The notes beneath the pieces were generated by a model. It was not told where the DNA came from, did not search any database, and saw only the letters and a list, made by a program, of their open reading frames with translations. DNA of 18,738 bases, from the NCBI GenBank assembly GCA_036389105.1, contig DASVQK010000009.1:1-18738 (forward strand), written 5' to 3'. Every line of letters begins with the position of its first letter. Position 1 is the stretch's first letter. This DNA comes from AC-37 sp036389105. GTDB lineage: Bacteria > Actinomycetota > Thermoleophilia > Solirubrobacterales > Thermoleophilaceae. Both the position numbers and the translations under genes were made by a program. Shown piece by piece: positions 5,227 through 12,467 of the stretch.

Positions 5227-6891
5227 TCAGGCGGCGGTCGCCGCCGCCACCCAACGCTCGAGCCGGTCCAGGCCCGGCGGTTCCTCGAGCGGCAGCTGCG
5301 GGGGCTGGTGCGCGGCCAGCCACGAGTGCACGATCCGCACCTCGTCCACCTCCTCGGCCGGCACCGCAGAGCCCACCGCCCGCGCCGGGCGCCGCTCGAG
5401 CGCCGCGCCGGTGCGCTCCGCCAGCTCCTCGACGGCCGGCAGGGGCCCCCAGTCGGCCACCCTCCCCGCCACGATCCAGAAGGCGTCGAAGCGCGCCTTG
5501 GCGGGGTGCCGGGCCACCACCAGGCGCGTGCGCGTGTGCGTGGCCTGGAGAAGCCCGGTCAGCCGGCCCACCAGGAGGTCCAGCCGCTCGCGGCGGCGGA
5601 GCAGCACGGCCGCCCGCTCGTAGCGGCGCGCGGCCGACGCCTCGCTCATCTGCCGCTCCAGGTGCTCGAGAAGGTGAGCGCCGCCGTCGTCGGGCCCGGC
5701 GAACGGAGCCAGCGCCTGGTCCAGCCGGCGGCGGTAGAGGTTGGGGTCGAGGTCGCCCAGGCAGGGCGACAGGCAGCGCCCCATCTGCCCGTAGATGGAC
5801 GGGTGCTCGCGCAGCTTCAGCCGGCGCCCGCAGTGACGCAGGCCGAACAGCGAGTTGAGCTGGTCCACGAGCTCCCCGGCAGCGGCACGCCCGCGGATCG
5901 GCCCGACGTTGACGGCATGCCCGGGCGCCGGCTCGGGCGCCACCTCGAGCACCGGGTAGGCGACGTCCAGGCGGCAGCGCACGTACACGTAGCCGTCGCT
6001 TCGCTTGAGCTTGACGTTGCCCGGCGGCCGCCAGCGCTTGATCAGCCGGTTCTCCAGCACCAGCGCGCCCAGCTCCGAGCTCGTGGGCTTGTAGTCCACC
6101 ACCTCGGCACGCTCGGTCCAGCCCGACGGCGCGCAGAAGTGCGCCCGCGCGCGCGTGCGCACCGAGACCGACTTGCCCACGTACAGCGGCCGGCCGCGCT
6201 CGTCGCGGAACACGTACACGCCCGGGTCGTCGGGCAGCGAGCTGAGGTCGGGTCGCTCCTCGCGCGGGACCTTCCGCCGCGGCGGTCCCCGCCTGGCGCT
6301 CGACCGGCGGTGGCGCGGCGCGAGCAGCTCGCACGCCTCGGCCACCGTGCGCGCGCTGGCGCACAGCCGCGGGAACAGGGCGCAGAACACGCGCGCGCAC
6401 GTGAGAGCGTCGGCCAGCGCGCGGTGCACCACGTCCACCTCGATGCCCAGCGAGGCGGCCAGCGGCTGGAGCCGCCGCTGCCCGGCCAGCGGCGCGAAGC
6501 GGCGCGCCATCGCCACGGTGCACAGCACGGGCGGGTCGCACCAGTCGAGGCCCGCGCGCTCGAATCCCTGGCGCAGGGCGCGCCGGTCGAACTGTGCGCT
6601 GTGCGCCACCAGCACGCGCCCGGCCAGCAGCTCGCGGATGCGCTCGAGGGCGTACCCCGGCTGCGGCGCCCCGTCCACCATCGCCTGCGTGATTCCCGTC
6701 AGGCGCTCGATCCCGCGCGTCAGCGGACGCTCGACGCGCACCAGCGACTCGAACCGGTCGTGCACCTCGCCGCCGCCCACAAGCACCGCCCCCACCTCGG
6801 TCAGCTCGCAGGCGTCGCCGGCAAGCCCGTTGGTCTCCACGTCCACCGCCAGGAACTCCGCGCTCCGCAGATCGGCCGTCCTCGGGTCCAC
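5227..6891 (-). CDS. DEDDh 3'-5' exonuclease fused to UvrC-like GIY-YIG endonuclease
   Basis: A 554-residue two-domain nuclease. Residues 12-185 are a DnaQ-type exonuclease: D17-x-E19 (AVDVETNG), the VAHSAQFD motif with D102, and H156-RALADA with D161, a complete DEDDh metal site. Residues 219-310 are a GIY-YIG domain like the N-terminus of UvrC/Cho: GVYVF (224-228), YVGKS (237-241), Arg247, and E280 in LENRLIKRWRP. The rest (to 554) is a helical region with CLSPCLGD (373-380), resembling the Cys-containing segment of UvrC. UvrC's C-terminal RNase H and HhH domains are absent. The same domain order occurs in actinobacterial proteins such as Mycobacterium tuberculosis Rv2191, as I recall. A role in DNA repair is inferred. 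The start is the GTG at 6891; no strong Shine-Dalgarno is visible. It is convergent with the hydrolase gene. Confidence 0.92.
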   Translation of the reverse strand: MDPRTADLRSAEFLAVDVETNGLAGDACELTEVGAVLVGGGEVHDRFESLVRVERPLTRGIERLTGITQAMVDGAPQPGYALERIRELLAGRVLVAHSAQFDRRALRQGFERAGLDWCDPPVLCTVAMARRFAPLAGQRRLQPLAASLGIEVDVVHRALADALTCARVFCALFPRLCASARTVAEACELLAPRHRRSSARRGPPRRKVPREERPDLSSLPDDPGVYVFRDERGRPLYVGKSVSVRTRARAHFCAPSGWTERAEVVDYKPTSSELGALVLENRLIKRWRPPGNVKLKRSDGYVYVRCRLDVAYPVLEVAPEPAPGHAVNVGPIRGRAAAGELVDQLNSLFGLRHCGRRLKLREHPSIYGQMGRCLSPCLGDLDPNLYRRRLDQALAPFAGPDDGGAHLLEHLERQMSEASAARRYERAAVLLRRRERLDLLVGRLTGLLQATHTRTRLVVARHPAKARFDAFWIVAGRVADWGPLPAVEELAERTGAALERRPARAVGSAVPAEEVDEVRIVHSWLAAHQPPQLPLEEPPGLDRLERWVAAATAA

Positions 6892-7037
6892 GATTCGGAG
6901 TCCTACGCGGACGGCCGGACGGCGTGCCAGCGCGCGCCCAGGGGTGCTCTGTGCCTCCGCTCACCGATGTGCCGTACCTCACCCTGGCGCGCCCGGCACC
7001 GGCGTAGCGTCCAGGACGTCAACCAAGGAGAGACGCG

Positions 7038-7301
7038 ATGAGGCAGCTCGGCAACCCCACGAACTTCATGGCCATCGGCGCCATCCCCGCCGCGCTGGCG
7101 GGCGGCAGCTTCATCATGCTCGGCTTCCTGATCGTGATGTTCTTCGCGGTCGTGTACGGCTACTACACCGAGCGCGGCAGCGGCATCACCGCGCGGCCGT
7201 ACAACAAGGTCTACGGCGGTGCGCCGGGCGCCTACGGTCCGGGCTCGGCCTCGGGCCACGACGACCGCGAGCACAACGACTGGAGCTTCGGGACCCGCTA
7301 G
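7038..7301 (+). CDS. Small single-span membrane protein with Gly/Tyr-rich tail, unknown function
   Basis: An 87-residue protein. Residues 1-10 are polar (MRQLGNPTNF), residues about 11-43 are strongly hydrophobic (AIGAIPAALAGG then IMLGFLIVMFFAVVYGYY), giving one long or two short membrane spans. The remaining half is hydrophilic with several Tyr/Gly (YNKVYGGAPGAYG), ending in a charged H-D-D-R-E segment. The ATG at 7038 has a strong ribosome binding site, AAGGAGAG (7025-7032). I do not recognise the family. It is divergent from the exonuclease fusion (146-base gap) and convergent with the sigma factor gene (16 bases between stops). The tail has low complexity and could be a flexible cytoplasmic or extracellular tether; which side it faces cannot be read with certainty. 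Confidence 0.75.
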   Translation: MRQLGNPTNFMAIGAIPAALAGGSFIMLGFLIVMFFAVVYGYYTERGSGITARPYNKVYGGAPGAYGPGSASGHDDREHNDWSFGTR

Positions 7302-7317
7302 ACCCCGCTCGGGCGCG

Positions 7318-7345
7318 TCACGCCGCGGCGGCCGTCGCGGCGTGA
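7318..7345. terminator. Strong hairpin covering the sigma-factor stop codon, likely bidirectional terminator
   Basis: TCACGCCGCG (7318-7327) and CGCGGCGTGA (7336-7345) are perfect 10-bp arms around an 8-base loop. The hairpin begins 16 bases after the stop of the small membrane protein gene and includes the stop codon and last Ala codons of the convergent sigma gene. There is no T-tract, as is common in very GC-rich actinobacteria. It is the strongest stem I found in the window. Confidence 0.55.
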
Positions 7346-8031
7346 AGACGGTCCAGCGCCCGCCGCAGCAGCCGCGACACCTGCATCTGCGAGATGCCGA
7401 TGCGCGTCGCGATCTCGGTCTGGGTCAGGTCCTCGATGAAGCGCATGGCCACCACCGCGCGCTCCTGCTCCGACATCTCGGCCATCGCGGGCCGCATCGC
7501 CACGCCGTACTCCACGAGCTGGAAGCGCGGATCGTCGGTGCCGAGCGTGGCCAGCAGGGAGTCGCGCGCTTCGTCGTCGCCGCCGGGCCTGTGGTCCAGC
7601 GACTCCGCCTCGTAGGCCGACGCCGCCTCCATCGCCTCGATCACGGCGCTCGGCTCGAGACCGGTCGCGTCCGCGAGCTCGCGCGGAGTCGGGGAACGGC
7701 CAAGCCCGCCGCTCAGCTCGCCAGATGCGGCGGTGATGCGCAGCACGTTCTCCTGAAGCCCGCGCGGCACGCGCGTCGCCCACCCGTGATCGCGGATGTG
7801 GCGCCGCAGCTCCCCGGTGATCGTGGGGATCGCGTAGCTCGAGAACGACGTGCCGCGCTCGGGGTCGTATCGCGTGGCGGCCAGGACCAGGCCCATCGAG
7901 GCGACCTGGACGAGGTCGTCGAGCGGCTCGCTGGTGTGGCGGTATCGCGCGGCCAGCCGGCGGGCCAGCGGTAGGTACTGGTGGACCAGCTCGTCCCGAG
8001 AGGGAGGCGACAAAGTTGATTGAGACCGCAA
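7318..8031 (-). CDS. RNA polymerase sigma factor, SigB/SigF/SigG family (sigma-70 group 3)
   Basis: A 237-residue sigma factor. Region 2 is at about 13-83, with the polymerase-binding and -10-reading helices (DDLVQVASMGLVLAATRYDP, then FSSYAIPTITGELRRHIRD). Region 3 is at about 93-160. Region 4 is at about 182-231 (MSEQERAVVAMRF, then LTQTEIATRIGISQMQVSRL). This is the stress/sporulation group (SigB, SigF) that usually recognises GTTT-type -35 and GGGTA-type -10 elements. The group is normally held by an RsbW/SpoIIAB-like anti-sigma kinase, but no anti-sigma or anti-anti-sigma gene is adjacent. The start is a TTG at 8031 preceded by AGGGG; another TTG at codon 7 (8013) would also leave region 2 intact. 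It is divergent from glyA with a 166-base gap. Confidence 0.9.
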   Translation of the reverse strand: MRSQSTLSPPSRDELVHQYLPLARRLAARYRHTSEPLDDLVQVASMGLVLAATRYDPERGTSFSSYAIPTITGELRRHIRDHGWATRVPRGLQENVLRITAASGELSGGLGRSPTPRELADATGLEPSAVIEAMEAASAYEAESLDHRPGGDDEARDSLLATLGTDDPRFQLVEYGVAMRPAMAEMSEQERAVVAMRFIEDLTQTEIATRIGISQMQVSRLLRRALDRLHAATAAAA

Positions 8032-8182
8032 ACTGCACCCCTGACGGATCGCGCTCCGGCCGGCTGCCTTCGATCCAGCTCCGGCCCGACCGGTCCGGCG
8101 CGTGGCTCTCCCTGGTTACGACCGCCGGGGGCGCGGGGATCACACCAGCGGCTCTCAGACGCTTCCCTTCGGGTGCCGTTAG

Positions 8183-8188
8183 TACGAT
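8183..8188 (+). promoter_or_regulatory. Candidate -10 box for a near-leaderless glyA transcript
   Basis: TACGAT fits TANNNT and ends nine bases before the glyA ATG, putting the expected transcription start about 3 bases before the start codon. No Shine-Dalgarno occurs in the intervening GATCGGTCCCCG-type sequence. This leaves no room for a leader riboswitch unless a second upstream promoter exists. Confidence 0.4.
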
Positions 8189-8197
8189 CGGTCCCCG

Positions 8198-9466
8198 ATG
8201 GCCACCGGCGTATCCACCGACACCGCGCTCAACCGGACCGATCCGGCCATCGCGCGCCTGGTCGAGGACGAGACGCGCCGCCAGCGCGACTCGATACGCC
8301 TGATCGCGTCCGAGAACTACGCCTCCGCGGCGGTGCTCGAGGCCACGGGCTCGGTGCTCACCAACAAGTACTCCGAGGGCTACCCCGGCCGCCGCTACTA
8401 CGAGGGCCAGCGGTTCGTGGACCAGGTCGAGCAGCTGGCCATCGACCGCGCCCGGCAGGTATTCGGGGTCGACCACGCCAACGTGCAGCCGTACTCCGGC
8501 TCGGTCGCCAACCTGGCCGCCTACCTGGCATTCGCGGAGCCGGGCGACGCGATCATGGGCATGTCCCTGCCGATGGGCGGCCACCTGACGCACGGCTGGT
8601 CCGTGTCGATCACGGGCAAGTGGTTCAGGCCGGTGCGGTACGGCGTGACCGCGGACGGCCGGATCGACTTCGACGAGGCCCTCCGCCTGGCGCGCGCGGA
8701 GCGCCCCAAGCTGATCTGGTGCGGCGGCACGGCCGTGCCGCGCACGATCGAGTTCGACCGCTTCGCCGAGATCGCCGAGGAGGTGGGCGCGATCCTGGTG
8801 GCCGACATCGCGCACATCGCCGGCCTGGTGGCGGGCGGCGCGCATCCCACGCCGGCCGGTCACGCGCCGGTGATCACCACCACCACGCACAAGACGCTCC
8901 GCGGGCCGCGCGGGGCGATGGTGATGTGCGACCAGGAGCACCAGGCGGCGATCGACAAGGCCGTGTTCCCGGGCCTCCAGGGCGGCCCGCACGACCACAC
9001 CACCGCCGGCATCGCCGTGGCCCTCGAGGAGGCGGCACGGCCCGAGTTCGCCGACTACGCGCACCTGATCGTGGAGAACGCCAAGACGCTGGCCGACGAG
9101 CTGATGGCGCTGGGCTTCGACCTGGTGTCGGGCGGCACCGACAACCACCTGATCCTGATCGACCTGACCTCGAAGGACGTGCCGGGCAAGGTGGCGGCCC
9201 AGGCGCTCGACCGGGCCGGGATCGAGACCAACTACAACACGGTGCCGTTCGACCCGCGAAAGCCGTTCGACCCCTCGGGACTGCGGATCGGCACCCCGTC
9301 GGTCAGCACCCGCGGCATGGGCCGCGACGAGATGGTCACGATCGCGCGCCTGATCGACCGCGGCGTCACCGCCGCGCGCGACGGGGACGAGGCCGCCCTC
9401 GCTGCCCTCGCCGACGAGGTGCGCGAGCTGACGGGCGCGTTCCCCGCGCCCGGCGTGGACGCCTGA
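8198..9466 (+). CDS. glyA: Serine hydroxymethyltransferase
   Basis: A 422-residue PLP enzyme converting serine and tetrahydrofolate to glycine and 5,10-methylene-tetrahydrofolate in the cytosol. Signatures: LIASENYAS (35-43), SVLTNKYSEGYPGRRYYEG (52-70), the PLP-contact Asp203 and His206 (VADIAHIAGL), and the Schiff-base Lys232 in TTTTHKTLRGPRG. The length is typical. One stretch departs from the usual family text: where most bacterial enzymes have G-x-S-A-Y after the substrate-domain strand, this one has CGGTAVPRT (175-183), so Ser-Ala-Tyr becomes Thr-Ala-Val. HGWSVSITGKWF is likewise unlike the common HG-x-x-(V/N)-x-SGK-(L/F)-(Y/F). I still expect SHMT activity because the core PLP residues are intact. 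It appears monocistronic or weakly linked to the following DUF1800 operon, with a hairpin in the 63-base gap. Confidence 0.95.
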   Translation: MATGVSTDTALNRTDPAIARLVEDETRRQRDSIRLIASENYASAAVLEATGSVLTNKYSEGYPGRRYYEGQRFVDQVEQLAIDRARQVFGVDHANVQPYSGSVANLAAYLAFAEPGDAIMGMSLPMGGHLTHGWSVSITGKWFRPVRYGVTADGRIDFDEALRLARAERPKLIWCGGTAVPRTIEFDRFAEIAEEVGAILVADIAHIAGLVAGGAHPTPAGHAPVITTTTHKTLRGPRGAMVMCDQEHQAAIDKAVFPGLQGGPHDHTTAGIAVALEEAARPEFADYAHLIVENAKTLADELMALGFDLVSGGTDNHLILIDLTSKDVPGKVAAQALDRAGIETNYNTVPFDPRKPFDPSGLRIGTPSVSTRGMGRDEMVTIARLIDRGVTAARDGDEAALAALADEVRELTGAFPAPGVDA

Positions 9467-9493
9467 CAGGGCTCCAGACCGCCTGATCGCCGC

Positions 9494-9512
9494 CGCGGGT
9501 ATCAAGCCCGCG
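9494..9512 (+). terminator. Hairpin between glyA and the DUF1800 operon
   Basis: CGCGGG (9494-9499) and CCCGCG (9507-9512) form perfect 6-bp arms around a TATCAAG loop, 28 bases after the glyA stop and just before the DUF1800 ribosome binding site (GGGAGA, 9514-9519). It may end glyA transcription or affect access to the downstream ribosome binding site. There is no T-tract. Confidence 0.35.
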
Positions 9513-9529
9513 CGGGAGATACCGACCAC

Positions 9530-11092
9530 ATGGGTGGACCCATGCGCTCCCCCCTGCTCTCCAAGCGGCTTCGCAAGAAGCGCCACAAGAACCACCACGG
9601 CCACCAGCGCCGGCGTGCGCACGCCAAGCCCGCCCGCCACCGGCGGCGCCGCCACACGCACGTCGACGAGAACGTGGCGCTGAACCTGACGCGCCAGCCG
9701 CCCGCGCAGCCGCCCAGGCCCGACCCCGACCCGCCCGCGGGGGGCAAGCTGCCGCCGCCGCCGGACGCCTCGCACCGCAACGCCGAGCGCCTGCTGTGGC
9801 GCGCCGGGTTCGGCCCCCGCCCCGGCGACGTCGACCGCGTGGCCGGAATGGGGATCGAGGCAGCCGTGAGCGAGCTGGTGCACCCGAGCGGGCCGGCCGT
9901 GTTGAACGGCCCCGCGCCTGCCGACGACGACGGCAACGCCCTGGCGCCCGCCGACGCCTGGGGCCACGACCACCTCTGGTGGCTCGATCGCATGGTGCGC
10001 TCCGACCAGCAGCTGGTCGAGCGCATGACGCTGATCTGGCACGACTGGTTCGCCACGAGCGACGACAAGGTGGGCAGCCAGCAGCTGATGCTGAACCAGA
10101 ACGAGACGATGCGCCGCCACGCGCTCGGCTCGTTCCACGACCTGGTCGTCGACCTGACGCAGGACCCGGCGATGGTCCTCTGGCTCGACTCGCTGGACAA
10201 CCGCGCCGGCTCGCCGAACGAGAACTACGCGCGCGAGCTGATGGAGCTGTTCACGCTCGGCGCCGACCGCGGCGCGTACAGCGAGCAGGACGTGCGCGAG
10301 CTGGCGCGCTGCCTCACCGGCTTCAGGGCCACCTGGAGCGACAGCGTCGGCTGGCACGACTTCCGCTACGACGCGCGCTACCACGACTCGGGCTCGAAGA
10401 CGGTCTTCGGGAAGAGCGGCAACTTCGACTGGCGGGACGCCGTGCGCCTGTGCCTGGAGAACGACTACCACGCGTCGTTCTTCGTGACCAAGCTGTGGGG
10501 CTACTTCGTGCCCACGCCGATGGACTCGGCCACGCAGGCCTCCCTCCAGGCCATCTACACCGGCTCGGGCTACGGGATCGCCCCCGTGGTGGAGGCGATC
10601 CTCAAGCACCCCGACGCCTACTCCGACCGCGCGCTGGTCAAGCCGCCGGTGGTGTTCAACGCCGGTCTGCTGCGCACCTTCGGGCGCGTCGTGGACACCA
10701 CGGCCTGGACCTGGCTCGGCACGCTGGCCGGCCAGCAGCTCTTCCGTCCGCCCAACGTGGCCGGCTGGGACGACTCCTCCTGGCTCGACACCTCCACCTG
10801 GCGCGGGCGCTCGATGATGGCCACGTGGATGTTCCGCGACCGCTACGTGGACCCGTGGGATGACGCGCGCCCGTACATCACCACCGAGGACCCGGCGGCC
10901 GCGGTCGCCTCGGCGCTCGACTTCCTGGGCCGGCCGTCGCTGAGCGACGAGGTGCGAGCGGGGCTCCTGTCGTTCGCCGAGTCGTGCCTGCCCGCGCCGA
11001 TGGCGAGGTGGGAGCAGGGCCCGTACCGGGCGATGCGCCAGAACGCGCTCCGCCACCTGATCCTCACCTCCTCCGACTGGATGGCCAACTGA
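9530..11092 (+). CDS. DUF1800 family protein with His/Arg/Lys-rich N-terminus
   Basis: A 520-residue member of the DUF1800 family, whose biochemical role is not established. The family core is clear: NAERLLWRAGFGP (84-96), MTLIWHDWFATS (166-177), the motif SPNENYARELMELFTLG (228-244), and PPNVAGWDD near 407-415. Residues 11-44 are extremely basic (LRKKRHK, NHHGHQRRR, HRRRRHTH), followed by a Pro-rich linker (56-78). No hydrophobic signal peptide is present, and no upstream start would add one, because the frame meets the glyA stop first. Ribosome binding site GGGAGA lies about 10 bases before the ATG at 9530; Met5 is an alternative. It is the first gene of a three-gene unit with DUF1501 (1-base gap) and a cupredoxin. 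DUF1800 and DUF1501 are commonly paired in many phyla, which supports a shared function. Confidence 0.9.
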   Translation: MGGPMRSPLLSKRLRKKRHKNHHGHQRRRAHAKPARHRRRRHTHVDENVALNLTRQPPAQPPRPDPDPPAGGKLPPPPDASHRNAERLLWRAGFGPRPGDVDRVAGMGIEAAVSELVHPSGPAVLNGPAPADDDGNALAPADAWGHDHLWWLDRMVRSDQQLVERMTLIWHDWFATSDDKVGSQQLMLNQNETMRRHALGSFHDLVVDLTQDPAMVLWLDSLDNRAGSPNENYARELMELFTLGADRGAYSEQDVRELARCLTGFRATWSDSVGWHDFRYDARYHDSGSKTVFGKSGNFDWRDAVRLCLENDYHASFFVTKLWGYFVPTPMDSATQASLQAIYTGSGYGIAPVVEAILKHPDAYSDRALVKPPVVFNAGLLRTFGRVVDTTAWTWLGTLAGQQLFRPPNVAGWDDSSWLDTSTWRGRSMMATWMFRDRYVDPWDDARPYITTEDPAAAVASALDFLGRPSLSDEVRAGLLSFAESCLPAPMARWEQGPYRAMRQNALRHLILTSSDWMAN

Positions 11093-11093
11093 C

Positions 11094-12467
11094 ATGGCCG
11101 CGCACTGCCGCGACTTCACGCGGAGCCAGCTGCTCCACAGCGCCGCCGCCGAGGCAGGGCGCGGCCTGCCCGCGATCGAGCCGGGCATGCCCACGCCGGC
11201 GGGCACCGGCCTGTCGCGGCGGTCGTTCCTGGCGCGCGGCGCGGGACTGGCGCTGGCCGTGTACGGCGCCAACCGCATCGGGCTGGGCGCGTTCGAGGAG
11301 GGCGTGGCCGCGGCCGCCGGCGGCGGGCCGGGGCGCGTGCTGGTCACGATCTTCCTGCCGGGCGGGTGCGACGGCATGAGCGTGCTGGCGCCCACCGGCG
11401 ACCCGCTCTACGCCCAGTCCCGCCCCACGCTGGCGCTCGACCCGGCCGACTGCGCCCCGTTCAGCGAGGACTCGCGCCTGCGCTGGGCCCCCTACGCCGC
11501 GGGACTCGCGACGCTGCACGGCGAGGGCAAGCTCTCCGCCTTCCCGGCCATCGGCTACGACCACCCGGACCAGTCGCACTTCACGAGCCGGCACTTCTGG
11601 GAGGTCGGCGCGCTCGACTCCGGCGCCCGCCACGGCTGGCTCGGCCGCTACCTAGACGCCACCGGCAGCGAGGACAATCCGCTCCAGGGGCTGAGCCTGG
11701 ACGGCGACCTGTCGCCGGCGCTGGCCGCGGCGCGCGTGCCCGTCGCGGCCGTCGAGAAGCCGGAGGACTTCACGTTCTGGTCGCCGGGCATCGGCGACCC
11801 GGTCAAGGACCGCTGGATGGAGGCGTTCGGGCAGCTCGGCCGGCTCGGCACCGCCGACCCGGTGAAGGCCGGCGCGCGCAAGGTCGCGGCCGAGGTAGAC
11901 GCCGTCCGCAGGCAGCTGGCGCCGTTCGCCACTCCGGACGGCGAGCCCAGCTACAACAGCCCCGTCCCGTATCCGGACAACGACCTGGGCCACCGGCTGG
12001 CGGGCCTGGCCGCAATGCTGGCCGCCGGCCTGCCGCTGCGCTGCGTGGCCGTGAACGCCGAGGGCGGCTTCGACACCCACTCCGACCAGGCGAGCGACCT
12101 GCCGCGCGACATGAGGAACACGTCCGACGCGGTGCTCGCGTTCCAGCGCGACCTGGAGGCCCGCGGGCTGGCCGACCGCGTGATGACCACGGTCTGGTCC
12201 GAGTTCGGCCGTCGGGTGCGGGAGAACGGCTCGGGCACCGACCACGGCGCCGCCGGCGCCGCGTTCGTGATCGGCACGAGGGCGAAGGGCACGATGGTGG
12301 GCGAGTTCCCCGGGCTCGCGCAGCTGGACGCCGACGACAACCTGCGCGCCACCTCGGACTTCCGCGGCCTCTACTGCTCGCTGCTCGAGCAGTGGTTCGA
12401 CTTCGACGCCGGGCAGATCATCCCCAACGCCTCCTCGTTCGCGCGACCGAGCCTGGTGAAGCCGTGA
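11094..12467 (+). CDS. DUF1501 family protein, Tat-exported
   Basis: A 457-residue protein. A twin-arginine motif SRRSFLARGAG starts at residue 41, after a 40-residue N-region that looks family-typical (DFTRSQLL, GRGLPAIEPGM). The hydrophobic h-region is about 49-58, so export in folded form by Tat is predicted. The mature part shows VTIFLPGGCDGMSVL (84-98), DQSHFTSRHFWE (159-170), GGFDTH with D327/H329, SEFGRR (369-374) and TDHGAAG (382-388). The Asp/His pairs and the DHG motif resemble metal ligands of alkaline-phosphatase-like enzymes, a fold to which I recall DUF1501 being assigned; this is not proven here. The enzymatic activity is unknown. It begins 2 bases after the DUF1800 stop, and its own stop overlaps the GTG of the cupredoxin, so the three are translationally coupled. 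Confidence 0.9.
   Translation: MAAHCRDFTRSQLLHSAAAEAGRGLPAIEPGMPTPAGTGLSRRSFLARGAGLALAVYGANRIGLGAFEEGVAAAAGGGPGRVLVTIFLPGGCDGMSVLAPTGDPLYAQSRPTLALDPADCAPFSEDSRLRWAPYAAGLATLHGEGKLSAFPAIGYDHPDQSHFTSRHFWEVGALDSGARHGWLGRYLDATGSEDNPLQGLSLDGDLSPALAAARVPVAAVEKPEDFTFWSPGIGDPVKDRWMEAFGQLGRLGTADPVKAGARKVAAEVDAVRRQLAPFATPDGEPSYNSPVPYPDNDLGHRLAGLAAMLAAGLPLRCVAVNAEGGFDTHSDQASDLPRDMRNTSDAVLAFQRDLEARGLADRVMTTVWSEFGRRVRENGSGTDHGAAGAAFVIGTRAKGTMVGEFPGLAQLDADDNLRATSDFRGLYCSLLEQWFDFDAGQIIPNASSFARPSLVKP

Noticed and set aside
8032..8197. Riboswitch (glycine, SAM or folate class) in the sigma/glyA gap.
   Set aside because: I could not recognise any conserved riboswitch core, and the probable promoter sits only about 10-15 bases before the glyA start.
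9497..9502. GGGTAT upstream of the DUF1800 operon as a SigB-type -10 box.
   Set aside because: The hexamer is a good match but no GTTT-type element lies 12-15 bases upstream, and the bases are part of a hairpin.
7298..11395. A 1365-codon open frame on the minus strand spanning glyA, DUF1800 and the sigma gene.
   Set aside because: Its translation is low-complexity Arg/Ala/Gly/His text with no domain, and it lies antisense to three well-recognised genes. Very high GC content removes stop codons from shadow frames.
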